NCBI GenBank assembly: GCA_003290165.1
Contig: QNQO01000533.1
Span: forward strand, 643,735 to 707,734
DNA length: 64,000 bases
Direction: 5' to 3'
DNA from: Berberis thunbergii
Taxonomy: Eukaryota; Streptophyta; Magnoliopsida; Ranunculales; Berberidaceae
The position numbers and the translations under genes are program-made. A model generated the notes under the pieces. The model did not search any database and was not told the origin of the DNA. It saw only the letters and a list, made by a program, of their open reading frames with translations. Positions 23,616-34,599 of the stretch are shown here, piece by piece (the stretch's first letter is position 1; each line of letters begins with the position of its first letter).

Positions 23616-23780
23616 CACTACACCAAAAATGGCCATTAGCAACGGTTTTAAACCGTGGGGGTAACCCATTGGCACGGCTTAGAACCGTGGGTTGTAGAGG
23701 CGTCGCGAAATCATCTGTAACGGCTATAACCGTGGCTAAAATTTTAGCAACGGTTTTAAGCCGTGGCAAGTACTAGTACA
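23616..23780. repeat. CACTA left terminal and subterminal repeats
   Basis: The terminal repeat is followed by at least four copies of a palindrome around AACGGTTTTAARCCGTGG between 23633 and 23770. In En/Spm elements such subterminal repeats bind the TNPA-type protein. The words here are complementary to themselves, so both strands carry the motif. Confidence 0.85.
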
Positions 23781-23984
23781 AAAGTTGCATTTGTTTTTTT
23801 TTTTTTTACTATCAAATGACTTTTATTATATCTTATAGGTAAGTATAATTCAACACGTGCATCAATTCTTACATCAGGTAAGTAAAATTTAATACGATTT
23901 TTTATTAAATTTAAAAACAGCATTTACAACCTCTGATCAACAAATTCCAGCAATTCATTACAGCAGCAACATTTACAATTCATT

Positions 23985-24203
23985 AAAAGAATGTGGTCAT
24001 TTGGGAGAACAACAAAACTTGATGCCCTGCTCTATAGAGTTTGGGAAGCAAGCGATCAAGTAGCTCAAATTTTCCTAAGGCTCTCACGTACGATCTCCTT
24101 CTTGTTCCAGATGTTATGTTCGGTAGTACAAAGGTATGGGTGGTTACAACACTTGCGAAGTTGCATTGACAGATTCTGGAGAATCTTTGATTTCTCAGAT
24201 CCT
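23985..24203 (-). pseudogene. Captured exon of a SNF2-type chromatin remodelling ATPase
   Basis: Minus strand encodes [19 protein letters not shown], then [12 protein letters not shown] and, after a one-base shift, [26 protein letters not shown]. The block [10 protein letters not shown]...[13 protein letters not shown]...[10 protein letters not shown] is highly conserved at the start of the C-terminal helicase lobe of SWI/SNF ATPases of the BRM/CHR12 type. The real proteins exceed 1,000 residues, so only one exon is present. The frameshift near 24100 rules out a functional domain. It is the last block in the transcriptional direction of the CACTA interior. Confidence 0.8.
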
Positions 24204-24624
24204 ATACATAAGTGCCACATAAGTAACGAGGACGCATACCTTTTCCATGCACATATAAATCAAGGAATACAAAAACATCAGAGGCACAAATTTAATCAAG
24301 TCAAGGGAAAACAATCTAAAAAATGAAGAAAGTTAAAAATAATAACCACATTATGTCCCAATGAACTCTCAGTTATAATCTGCAAAAGATGAAAACTCAA
24401 ATATTGTGGTCTTTGTGGTGATTGGAAATTAGTAATTTCCTTATGATCTCCAACTTTTCATCTCTAGTTAACTCTATGGACCATCTAAAGTGAGTGGTTC
24501 AAATGAAAAATAAAAGCATTGATATTTTAACCGTTAGTTAAAAATTGAGGTAAGAATTAGATAGTAAAATTTGATCTCAAATGCATAAAATATGGCAAAA
24601 AATAAAAAGGTGCCAAGGGAATAC
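24204..24624 (-). other. Unassigned CACTA interior
   Basis: Between the SNF2 exon and the last APX exon. No coding block was recognised; it probably contains captured intron sequence and the junction between two acquired fragments. Confidence 0.35.
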
Positions 24625-25594
24625 CTCTGGAGGGTCGAATTTAGCCCCCAGGTTGCTGAGTGCCGCATGTGCTTCAGCATAGTCCTTGAAAAATGCATCT
24701 TGATCTACTGCATATTTCTCAGCATATACCTACAGTATAAGAACATGTCATGCCCCCAAACAAGATTGTATATTACATCCCAGAGCTTAGCAATAAACCA
24801 CACAAGTAACAAACTTATTATCTTTACCTTGAATGATGGATCTTCAAACAGGGCAGCATCAGTCGGTAAAACCAACAAATCTTCGTCCCTTTTCTCTTTG
24901 ATATCCTGAATGTATCAGTTATCCGCAGCATGTTAAGACTGATAAAGGGAAAGTATTATTTCATATAAAAGAAAGAAAATACACCTACGCTGAAATAAGA
25001 GTTGTCAAATTTCAACCACTTGGCAGTCCATGACTGTCCTCCTGGTGCTCCAGGACCATCGTTCTATCATGTCATTAAAAACAAAATAAGTGGAACGTTA
25101 TTTGCTGTGAACCATCTTACTAGTTACTACGTGGGTAGCAGAGATATCTTCAGACAAGTGAATTCTGAAAAATGAGCCAAAGCTTAAATCCTTTATTTCT
25201 TGAAAAATACAAAAGGCTAGCAAATGAGAAGGAACTAGTAACTTAGTAAGAATTGTTCAATGACTACTAAACACGATCTTTAACCAAAAAAAAAGACTAC
25301 TAAACACGAACAATACAATGATAATTGATGATTTTTAGCAACATACTGTGTATTTAGTTTCTGGCTTGCCCCAACCGCTGCGTTTTGGTCTGGATCTCCC
25401 CAACGTGTGCGCACCAGATAATGCAACTATTTCCTATAAACAGCTGTAGGTTAAGTTGCTAGAAGCACAATTAAAAATAATCATGAAAAACACAAAATTA
25501 AGTATGGAGCATGATGGCAAAGTAACCTTGTCACTTAAACCCATTCGGTAGAAGACATCACGTAAATGACTAGCAGGTGAAGGCAGGCCAGCAG
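24625..25594 (-). pseudogene. Captured chloroplast ascorbate peroxidase fragment (five exons)
   Basis: Ascorbate peroxidase reduces hydrogen peroxide with ascorbate. Five exons with proper GT-AG limits are visible: 25527-25594 ([20 protein letters not shown]), 25347-25433 ([18 protein letters not shown], including the proximal haem histidine), 24989-25063 ([20 protein letters not shown]), 24828-24905 ([20 protein letters not shown]) and 24625-24729 ([20 protein letters not shown]). The sequence is that of the stromal/thylakoid isoforms. The N-terminal part with the distal active-site Arg, Trp and His is missing, so no enzyme can be made. The preserved introns show capture from genomic DNA, not cDNA. 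Confidence 0.85.
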
Positions 25595-25599
25595 CTGAA

Positions 25600-26754
25600 A
25601 ATAAACCACAATTTTCCAAACTTAGTTGTCACAAACAGTTGTAAATGAACAAGTCATGCCCAAATGTAAAAAGTACTAGTTTAAACAATTCAAACTAGCA
25701 GTGCGTCTGGAGTATATGATCCATTAAATGAATTGAAACATTCACCTGAAAATCATTCATTAGCACAAATATGATTTGTCTAACAAACATAGTTATCAAA
25801 AACATTTATTGTATCATATTTTGGAGAATGGCTGCATTCTTTTGTTTAACAAAACAAAGCAAGAAACAACAAACTTTAAACTGACTTGCTGCTTTCTAGC
25901 TAAAGCAAACGCTCCTTGCCCATAAAACATAGCCACCTGCTCTATTTTTCCTCGAAACAAACACAACAGACCTGCTGTGTTTTTCCTTGAAAAAATAGAG
26001 CAATTGCAGCCAATTCCTCTGCACCTGCGCCTTGCACCTTCCAGCCATCGCTGCTCTGTTTCTGAACAGAAACAGAGCAAAACAACTTTGTCCCAAGCCA
26101 AGACAGCACCTTGCCAGGACTCTTTAATGAGAAAAATGCATAAAGATAATAGTATACAAGAAAAATTACCATTACGAAAGGAAATGGAGGTATATTATAT
26201 AGAATAACGGACTTAGGATAGGAAAAGCCATTACCTCAACCTCAATTGCTCAAACCTTCCATGGTTAATCATTTCAATAAAATCCTTGATGAATGGGAGA
26301 TACGCGCTTTCACGCATCTCGAGGGGGATGAAAGGCTTCACCCCCTCCCTCGCTGGTTCCCTCGCCATTTAGAATTTCCCTTTAATAAGTGTCACTTTAT
26401 CCATGCAATATTACTTGAAATGTGATTCCCAATGGTTACTACATAATATTCCTACTCACGGTCTTACTGTCCTATCCAACCTTAGCATTACCTACTCCAT
26501 ATTAAACTCCTCCACGATGAACTTATCTTGTGAACATTAAAACCTTACCACTTCACCTAGACATTCTGTTTTTCTTTTTCTTTCCTTGCCAGCCTTTAAC
26601 TGCCAACGTTATTTTTTCATCAAAGTAGAAGACGGTAACATGTTCTGTATGAAGAACCAAGAGCAGAGAAGATAAAGCATCAGAGAAGTGAGTAGTTGGA
26701 TGCTTAATCACCAACAGAATGCAATCATCTCCTATAATTTTATTGTGGCCATAC
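25600..26754. other. CACTA interior between APX and GrpE blocks
   Basis: Contains the truncated palindromic MITE at 26291-26380. The stretch 25810-26105 has a different composition (alternating CTG/GCA-rich words) and open minus-strand frames but no recognised motif; it may be a further insertion. Otherwise it looks like intron or junction sequence. Confidence 0.35.
26291..26380. mobile_element. Palindromic Mutator-type MITE, copy 4, left arm deleted
   Basis: Only the right half remains: a CGCATCTCGAGGGGG centre, CACCCCCTCCCTCGCTGG, then CCCTCGCCATTTAGAATTTCCC-type terminus ending at 26380. The left arm is missing, so it cannot fold back. It lies within the CACTA element, between captured blocks, so it was either captured with host DNA or inserted later. 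Confidence 0.7.
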
Positions 26755-27357
26755 CTTCAAAACAGCAGCAAACTGTTCATTCATTGGATCGTATTTCTCC
26801 ACTCCATACTTCCTGAATACCTGAGAGGAGGCATTCTCAAGACTTTAGTTTCTAGAATATACTCTAGAATTTATATATAGAATTAACGACATACACAAAG
26901 AAATGATGCAGAAGTTACATTTTTTTAAGACAAGGCAAAACAATAAAAAAAAAATTAATTATAGGGAGCTAGAGTGAGAAATTCTCCCCTTCAAAGAACA
27001 CCCAATACAAAAGATAAATATCTTTTTTTAATCTAAAATTGGGGCTTAATGGACCACATTTTATCCATCCATTAACTACCTTATACCAAACTACTACAGG
27101 CTACTATGTACATCGTAAAATACCAAAGCAAATACTACGTCACCTCAGCAAGTTGCTTGTTGGTCATTTCAACACCTTCTAAAAGTGTTTTCAGCAGTGG
27201 AACAGCACCAGCAGAGTCTTTTGTTTGATCTATCTTCGAAAATCTATCTTTAACAACTGCTAAAGCTCTTCCTAGATTGTCAGCAACATCTAATAAGCTC
27301 TTTGCAAAGTTCTGCAGCATTTACGAGAAGTAAGATTTCAAGAGTAAGTAATAATAA

Positions 27358-27389
<32 letters not shown>

Positions 27390-27768
27390 CAGATATTTGA
27401 TACAGATCATGGATAATTCAAGAAATTCTAACCTGGATGGCAATCTTTTTGGAGTTCTCTGATTCTATTCTTGTTCTGTCCATTATCGCTAGCGTATCTG
27501 CATAGCCCCTGAGAACACTATCTTGCATGCGATTCATCTCCGCACGCTTATTCTTGAACAAGTCTTCCTTCACAGTCAGAAGAAATTCTAATTTGCGAAT
27601 GTATGCTTCTTCCTTCTCACGTTTGGCTTCTGCACTAGCCTTTGGGGTCTCCTCATCGGTAACAGGTGCCTATCCATCAGCAGGCTTGTTTGTCTGTTTC
27701 TTAGACGGTAACGAAGGCCAATTTTGTGAACTAGTGGTATCAAAAATTAGATAATTAAATAAAGTCGC
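26755..27768 (-). pseudogene. Captured mitochondrial GrpE (Mge1) fragment
   Basis: GrpE is the nucleotide exchange factor of mitochondrial Hsp70. Three exons with GT-AG limits are seen: 27433-27768 (KLEFLLTVKEDLFKNKRAEM, YADTLAIMDRTRIESENSKK), 27144-27311 (NFAKSLLDVADNLGRA and GAVPLLKTLLEGVEM) and 26755-26820 (VFRKYGVEKYDPMNEQF). These correspond to the long coiled-coil and the start of the beta domain of plant GrpE. An in-frame TAG lies in the first exon near 27670, upstream of the conserved part. The C-terminal segment with the rest of the beta domain is missing. An (AAAT)n microsatellite occupies the intron at 27350-27388. Confidence 0.85.
27350..27388. repeat. (AAAT)n microsatellite
   Basis: About ten AAAT units in the intron of the captured GrpE fragment. 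Confidence 0.9.
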
Positions 27769-28015
27769 CTACAAAACAAAACAATATAATGTCAAACACT
27801 CCAATAAAACTAAACTCTGAGAATTACTTTTTGTCCAATTTATGGGCAACAAATTTATGCTAAGAGAACATTACTTTCAGTACTTTAAAATGAAACTAAA
27901 GTTATGTGAATAGCCTATCTATTTTCTTGATTAAGTTGCATTACCAATTCTACAAGGAGAAAAATGCAATAAGGTAATCATTCTTACCTGCTCAGGTCAG
28001 TATCTGAAGATGGAT

Positions 28016-29226
28016 GGAAGTAGAATAGCAACTTCTGAAGAAGAAGGGTAACCACTTTTCTATTGGGTAGCCACCTATTACGTATAGAAAATTTAGTGAC
28101 CTCAAATATCTCATTACATTAAGCGAACTAGACACAAAGTTTATACACAGTTCATCTGATCTTTAAGTACGGGGCATCCACAAGGGATTGAACATAAATT
28201 TGTTCATATCGTAGCATGGAGCAATCTAATAGGTTTTTGTTTATTCCAATCTAATTGTATTGATTCCTACATGCTTCCACCATGCATTACAGTTATAGAT
28301 GGTTGATCATTAAATAGGAAGCAAATAAATGACTATTCCATCACTTTTACAAATTAGCACATTGAGTACCTCAGTTATTTCATATATAAATAGCCAACAT
28401 CAGCACATTCACTAGGTCGTAATTCACCCATATGAACAAGTTTTGTTCCCTAAGTGTCTACCTCAACTATGTATATTGACAGTTTGCAAAACAGATCATA
28501 CTCTAATATTGCAACCATGGAGTCCATTTTATCATAATACAAAAGTGCTCCATTTGAGTTTCAATAGGAAAAAAAAAAAAAAACTCTCATAAGTAATATG
28601 TTCAGCAGTAACTTTTCTATTTAATCTTGATTCTCAGTATGAAAAGTTGAAAACATATCAAATAGGCACCAAAACAATGAAGCAAAGTAGGTAGGTAATA
28701 TACAGCTTATAGCATAAGTAGTCAATACTGAAGACCAGCATGTCCTATAAAAGAAAGGCAAAAAATAAGAAAGGGAAAAAAACCTCTAAAAGAGAGGTGA
28801 AGGATGTGAGCCGGGGGTTACACAAATTACCACCATCCATTCAATATTTGACACAAGCCCTCTTCCAATTCAAAAAGACAAGCTTCGAGTTTCATCCATA
28901 AAGCTTTAGCTTAGAACAAATTTACTCGAAAAATAGAGAGAGAAGATGCAAATTAAAATGATTTATCCTTGTTTAAATACCTCATTATGTTTCAACTTTT
29001 CTAGTGTAAGCTCTTGGTTTAAACCAACCATCCTGCACAGAATACAGGGAACGCAAAAAAGGAGATTTCTTCAAATAATATTTTGTCTTCTGTCATCAGT
29101 AGTTCATATATCCTAAAGATGAAAAAATTTCAACTAAGCTACTTGATCTGCACCAGTAATGACCTACCTGGCCTGTAGTTCTGCAACCTTGAGAAGCAAT
29201 ACTCTCTCTCTTTCAGAAACCTCGGC
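28016..29226 (-). pseudogene. Captured exons of an unidentified coiled-coil gene
   Basis: Two small minus-strand exons with good splice signals are seen: 29168-29226 (AEVSERERVLLLKVAELQA, acceptor GGCAG, donor GTAGGT) and about 28981-29033 (MVGLNQELTLEKLKHNE, donor GTATTT). A third possible exon at about 28012-28072 has a long open stretch (VVTLLLQKLLFYFHPSSD) before a GTAAGA donor. The residue pattern of the first two suggests one continuous coiled coil. They lie between the methionine synthase and GrpE blocks and match neither. The source gene was not recognised. Confidence 0.45.
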
Positions 29227-29386
29227 CTGCCCAAAAAAGAAATAAAATAAATCATAATTATCCTCTTTTATGACCTTTACATAATTATCCTCAGAAATCT
29301 GAAAATCGGATTAAGTGTTAGTGGAACAGAATTGCTTGAAGCTGAAATCATGAGGTCAACAGATAATATTGCTAGAGATCACTCAC

Positions 29387-32300
29387 TTGTTTCCCTTGAA
29401 TTCACGGCGGACTCTCCTAAGGTCAGCAGTCTGAGGGAAAGACCCAATGGTCGTGGTTGGGAGGATTGGAAGGTTTAACTTCTTCTGCTGAGCATCCAAT
29501 CTGGCACTCACATTTGTAGTTCTGCGGTGATCAGAGCCCTTCAAAGCAGCAGCCTGAGCAAATATAGATAGTAAAGATTAGTAAGCATGAAAAGTTGTGA
29601 AACAGTAAAATACAAAATATCCTCAGATCACTTACGGCTTTCTGAACGCCCTCATTTGTCACCCTTGGGGAGGATTTTCTTGAAGCTTGAGCAGCAGCAT
29701 TAGCAGAGAAAAAAGCATGTCAATATAGCAAATACAGTGAGACAAACACAACTATATTTATTCGTTGTTCAGTATAATTATAAATATTTATAGATCTGGG
29801 TAAATCAAATTGCCAAGTCCCAGTATGATAGCATGCACTATAGGGTCCGAGGTTCTTAGGAAAACATCAAAGTGACATTAACCACCATACTGAACAATTA
29901 TAGGGCCATAAAATTTGATTGATGCATGCCAACAACAAACATACAAAAATAGAAACTTTGGAACTAAAGATAAGAATGGATACCTCATCCTTTTGGCCAG
30001 ACAATGCCTTCGCCAAGGTGTTCACTTCAACAACCTTCTGTGCAGCAAATGCAAGCCATGATTTGATTTCATCATCTAGCTTTGTCTCGTTGATCAAATC
30101 GACAACACTGTGGAGGAGTGAGCATGAGGTGGAAACCACCAACTTGTCTGAATAGGATAATTGATATCATGATAAATCAGTTCAACCTGATTGATTAATA
30201 AAAAAAAACTAGTGCATTGTGTCTCTAGGATGATTACCTTTGCCCACAATGCCTACGAGAGTCTGAAGGGTACTGACAGATGCAGCAAGATCATTAGCCC
30301 AGATATTCCTTCCATCAACCACACCAGCAAAGAGGTATTTGTCCGAAGGGAATCCACCTTTAATCAGATCAAAGGTTTGAGTCCCTCGAACCAAATCAAA
30401 CCCTACTCCTGTAACACCCTTCAAAGAAGTGACTGTCTTGTATGCCTCAGTTGGAACATCAGCAAAGTATGTCTCAATGATAACATTAAGACTAGACATA
30501 ATTGATTCTAGTTCAGAATAGGCCTGAGTAAATGCTTGAAGTTGGTGAGCCTCAAGATCCAACACTAGGGTGGGCTCATCAAACTGAATCCAGGAAGCAT
30601 CGGCAGCCTTCAACTCAGTAACTACTTCCCTGCAAAAAATGTGATCATCATTCATTAGTTCTAACTAATTGGAGTGGGCATACTAATAAATATAGATAGC
30701 AACACTCATGGGCAGACTTACTTGTACACTGGAAGAATGCTTCTGAGAAGGGAGAGAAGAGAAAAGGATTTCTCTACACCCTTGGCGGGCTTTGATAGCA
30801 ACAAGTAAGAGACAGGGCCTACAAGGACTGGGACGGTCTCAAAGCCAAGCTGCAAAACAGAAAGAAGGAAAGATTTAAGGAGACTTAACCATTACCAAGT
30901 AATATCAACATGGCATAGCTCTACCATTACAATTCGACTAATAATAAAATTCCTGAGTGCACATACCGCCTTGGCCTCTTTGTATTCATTCACTGCCTTG
31001 TGGGAAGAATAAGTGAACTTGGTCTCTGGTCCCAACTCAGGGACACTGAAATGGATGCATCAATTAGAGCCCAATTAATACACAAAACTCCATGGATCAA
31101 TGAAACTTGTTTGAAATTATGAAAAAGGATATCATCACTTACTAGTTGGTGTCGAACCACTTGGTCATTTCCATAGCAGGTACAGAGGCATTTCCTCTGG
31201 CCATGGAGAAGTAGGTGTGAAACCCAATCTCACCACCAGTCCAGTTGTATATGGAAGGAACAGCTCCGATCATCGCTGTAGCGTCAAGCACTTGATCATA
31301 GTATGAAAAGGTGTTGCTGGGGATGTACTTGATCCCGACCGAAGCCATTTGCTTCCAAATGGAGGACCTGAGATCAGCAGAAACCTTCTGCAAATCCTCG
31401 GCAGTGGTCTTGCCATCCCAGAAAGATTCCAAGGCGAACTTGAGCTCTCTTTTGGGGCCCATGCGAGGATATCCAACAATATGTGATGCCATTTTTTTTG
31501 GTTCACATCAAGAAAAAAAATCAAAATCTCATGGTACCCAAACAAGTAATTGCAAAAAAAATGTTGCATACGAATTACCCCCATTGTGAATGCACGTGTG
31601 ATTGTGATAACCAAATTCAGTTCAATTGAGTTTCTCCAAAATAATGAAAATCAAAGAGTTGAGTGGACGAGTATCGAATGGGGTGGGTGTTTCACTTGTA
31701 TTAGTACATTATAAAAACTGAAAACACATTTAGAAAGCACAGGAGATCCGCAAAAACAAGTTTGTAGGAATGAATCTAAACAAGATCTCCATAGATCTTT
31801 AGTAATTGAATGAAAAATAAGAGTTTCAGATCCATCTCAATCTCTATCTAGTAAAGTATGTGTGATGCAAAGAAGAAACTGAAGGGGATTTAACGAAAAC
31901 AGATGTTGGAAACCTACAATGACAAGTTGGGTGGGATCTCTGAGTTAAGATCAGATCTGAAATTGTTCAAAAAGATTACACTAGCAGCATTACTGAATTG
32001 AAAATCTTTTATGACATAAAGATGCAAAAATGTAAAGTAGCTCTAAAATTACAAAGAGTCTCCCTAAATTTTTAGAAATCTGAAACTTGCACAAATAGAA
32101 CATAAAGCAATGCCAATCAATCCATCGAAACAAACACCGAAATTGCAGAGATTGAAACTAGAAAATGTAACAAAACAAGAATGAAGAAGGTGTTAGTTAA
32201 GCAAACCTAAGTTGTGTCTTCATTTCATTCAAGCTAACTAAAAATTAGTACAAAAAAGCAGAAAGATAACTCAACGATTGATCGTTCAGAGCATAGATTG

Positions 32301-32600
32301 AACTACATTCACTTAATCGAAGCTAAAAATCACACACATTAGAGAGCTTAAGAAGGAAGATCTAAACAAGCAGATAGCGATCTTTCAAAGAAAACTTACG
32401 AAGTCTAGGGTCACAGATTGAAGAACCGATCCCTAGAAGAAGAAGTTATCTCTGTCTCGCCTTCTACACTCTTCGTATTGCCTTCTCGACCGACTACTGC
32501 TCCTCCTCGACTTCTCCCTCTCTCTTTCCTTCTCCTTCTCTTTCTCCTTCTCTCTTTCCCTCTCCTTGAAATTTTAGGGTTTGAAGCAAATTATGGGTTG
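29387..32600 (-). pseudogene. Captured 5' half of cobalamin-independent methionine synthase
   Basis: MetE makes methionine from homocysteine and methyltetrahydrofolate. Start ATG at 31490-31492 gives [17 protein letters not shown], identical in style to plant MetE. Exons: 31143-31492, about 31045-30967 ([19 protein letters not shown]), 30849-30722, 30629-30238 ([14 protein letters not shown]...YFADVP...GVVDGRN), 30147-29984, 29716-29636 and 29553-29387 ([15 protein letters not shown]). They cover roughly residues 1-440 of about 765. A non-coding first exon (32400-about 32600, donor GTAAGT) and long leader intron are retained. The C-terminal catalytic domain with the zinc ligands is missing. 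Two acceptors (31046-31055 region and 29717-29718) read AT instead of AG, indicating decay. Confidence 0.9.
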
Positions 32601-32704
32601 AAAATTGCAGAGTTGGGGGGAGATGGAGCGGGAACGCAAAGCAGGAAGCAATTTGTTTTCGCAAAATTTTGCCCGCGAGAAATCGACTTACTTCTCCATA
32701 CGTC

Positions 32705-32721
32705 CACGTGCAACACACGTG
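32705..32721. promoter_or_regulatory. Two G-box (CACGTG) hexamers upstream of captured MetE leader
   Basis: CACGTG at 32705-32710 and again at 32716-32721, about 100 bases upstream of the presumed first exon of the methionine synthase fragment and next to the CACTA subterminal repeats. G-boxes bind bZIP and bHLH factors in plants. Whether they act here is unknown. Confidence 0.4.
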
Positions 32722-32724
32722 CAC

Positions 32725-32935
32725 TTTTGCAGCGGTTTTAAGCCGTTGGGCACTATAGCCACGGTTTTTAGCCGTGGCAATCACACCAACGGTTTAGAAC
32801 CGTGGCCAAGCCTTTTTTTAGCCACGATTTTAAGCCGTTGAGCACTATAGCCACGGTTTTTAGCCGTGGCAAACACACCAACGGCTTAGAACCGTGGTCA
32901 CCCCTGTGTAGCTAATCAGGCCTTTTGGTGTAGTG
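32725..32935. repeat. CACTA right terminal and subterminal repeats
   Basis: Five or more copies of the same palindrome (GCCACGGTTTTTAGCCGTGG and variants) lie between 32733 and 32900, then the terminal repeat ends at 32935. The shared motif at both ends confirms that the two ends belong to one element. Confidence 0.85.
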
Positions 32936-32999
32936 TAACTCTATTATTAGCCCATAATCAATATTAGAATTATATTGGGACTTAAATTTGTATCAACAC
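32936..32999 (-). mobile_element. Copia 5' LTR, outer end beyond the CACTA insertion
   Basis: On the minus strand the LTR would start TGTTGATACAAATTTAAGTCCC at about 32999, with TG at the terminus. Removing the CACTA element and one TAA joins this stretch to the TATA-containing sequence at 23600, giving one continuous LTR-like promoter region. The second LTR was not found. Confidence 0.5.
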
Positions 33000-34567
33000 A
33001 TAAATAAACCTCCATACTCAATTCAGTAATACATGTCAAGACATAAAATATGTAATTAGAAACATGTTTATGAACCTAGTCTTGTTTTTTAATGATCACA
33101 ACTAATCGGGTCTAATCAAACATCGCTCAGCTATATTTTAACAGTCTACAACGTATAATAATATGAACTATGTAGATCCACCTTAAGAGAATTTTCTAAC
33201 ATATTATTGTCAAATTTAATAGACATATACTTTTAAACATTGTTGTAATAATAAGTTTGTTGAAGTCAATATTAGTTGTCCTTGTGCTATAATTTCAGGT
33301 GTTCAACCCCCATTCCTATACATTGTGGGATTCTCATAAAATTCATTCAACTTGCGATAAAAATAAGGTAACCATAACTAGAAATCTCTATTGTCAGGGA
33401 TGTCCATGTGAATCAAAATCAATACCCTGTAAAAGACGAGGTTACAACCATGGGCCTATACCTATTGTTATGGGTATCCCTGTTTTATGAAAACTCAAAA
33501 CCACTATCAATGGGGTCATAAACATTGTACACTCATATTGTCACTGGTGTGCATGTCAAATCAAAGTTTAACACCACTATTAATAGGTAATGTCCATATC
33601 GGACACCTATGTTGTCATCAGGGTCCATTTGAACATAATAAAACAAAGAATTCCATCGACAACATAAAAATGAAATATAAAATGAAGGAGAAGAGGATCA
33701 ACAACTTTGCCTCATTAATTTTTAGAAAAAGAAAAACAAAACAACAATTTCCCACATGCAAAAAAAGTGTGCAGGGTTGATTGAGATATGCCAACACAAA
33801 TGAAAAAAAAAAATCAAAAGAAGGCAATCAAACCATGGATGAGGATAATATACTCTCACAAATTGCTAATGATCATATACCCATTTGGGATGACACTTTA
33901 ATTTCCACTTGCTACTTATTGACCTAGCTATACTAAGATAGTGTTTGTTTTTGTTCTGAATAGAGTCAGAAGTCTTAATAAGAAGTGGGACATCCTATTT
34001 AGAGTGTTTTCTTTAGTTCTAATCAGATGTTGAACTTCTTATTGGAGTAAGCAAGAGGGGGTGTTGATCATTTAGCAGTGAGTGTTTTTCATTCTAATGA
34101 TAACCTCACAATAAATTTGTAATGACTATTGTGCTACCCCTCTTCTCTACCAACCATCCCCTTTTCTCTACCTATTTTCTATCAAGTGAGCAGTGTCGCC
34201 ACCGCTACTACCACTACCACACTCCCCTCCTCTACTTCTTCCTTTTCATCCTTCTCTTTCTTTTAAGATTGTAGGAGGAACGGAGAGGGATATAGGGTTG
34301 TTTTTTGTGGTAGAGAAGGAGGATCTTCATGGTGTTTGGAGGAGATAAAACATGTGGAGAAGGGGAATTAATGTTAGTGGTTTGTGGTGGCGGTGGAAGT
34401 TGTGATGGTGGGAAAAAATGTCAAATAACTTCAAATTGTCACCTAAAAACAAACACCTTCAATTTTACAGCTTCTAATCAGCAGCTCATTTAGAAGTGAA
34501 ACAAATAGTTCATTCATAAGCTCATTCAGAACTTCCAACTCCAGTTAGAATTTAGCTTTTGAACACA

Positions 34568-34599
<32 letters not shown>

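Larger units (their letters stand above)
23616..32935 (-). mobile_element. CACTA (En/Spm) element with multiple captured host gene fragments
   Basis: Both ends carry the inverted terminal repeat CACTACACCAAAA, at 23616-23628 and, reversed, at 32923-32935. They are flanked by a perfect 3-bp duplication TAA (23613-23615 and 32936-32938), as expected of CACTA elements. Subterminal regions are packed with short palindromes of the AACGGTTTTAAGCCGTGG type. The 9,320-bp interior encodes no recognisable TNPA/TNPD transposase. It holds exon-intron blocks homologous to methionine synthase, GrpE, chloroplast ascorbate peroxidase and a SNF2 helicase, all on the minus strand, plus exons of an unidentified coiled-coil gene. 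It is therefore a non-autonomous Pack-CACTA-type element inserted in a Copia LTR. Confidence 0.9.

Noticed and set aside
24625..25594. A functional ascorbate peroxidase gene
   Set aside because: The N-terminal exons with the distal active-site residues are absent and the neighbouring block is a different gene fragment.
29387..31492. A functional methionine synthase gene
   Set aside because: Only the N-terminal half is present, two acceptors read AT, and it lies between CACTA terminal repeats next to fragments of other genes.
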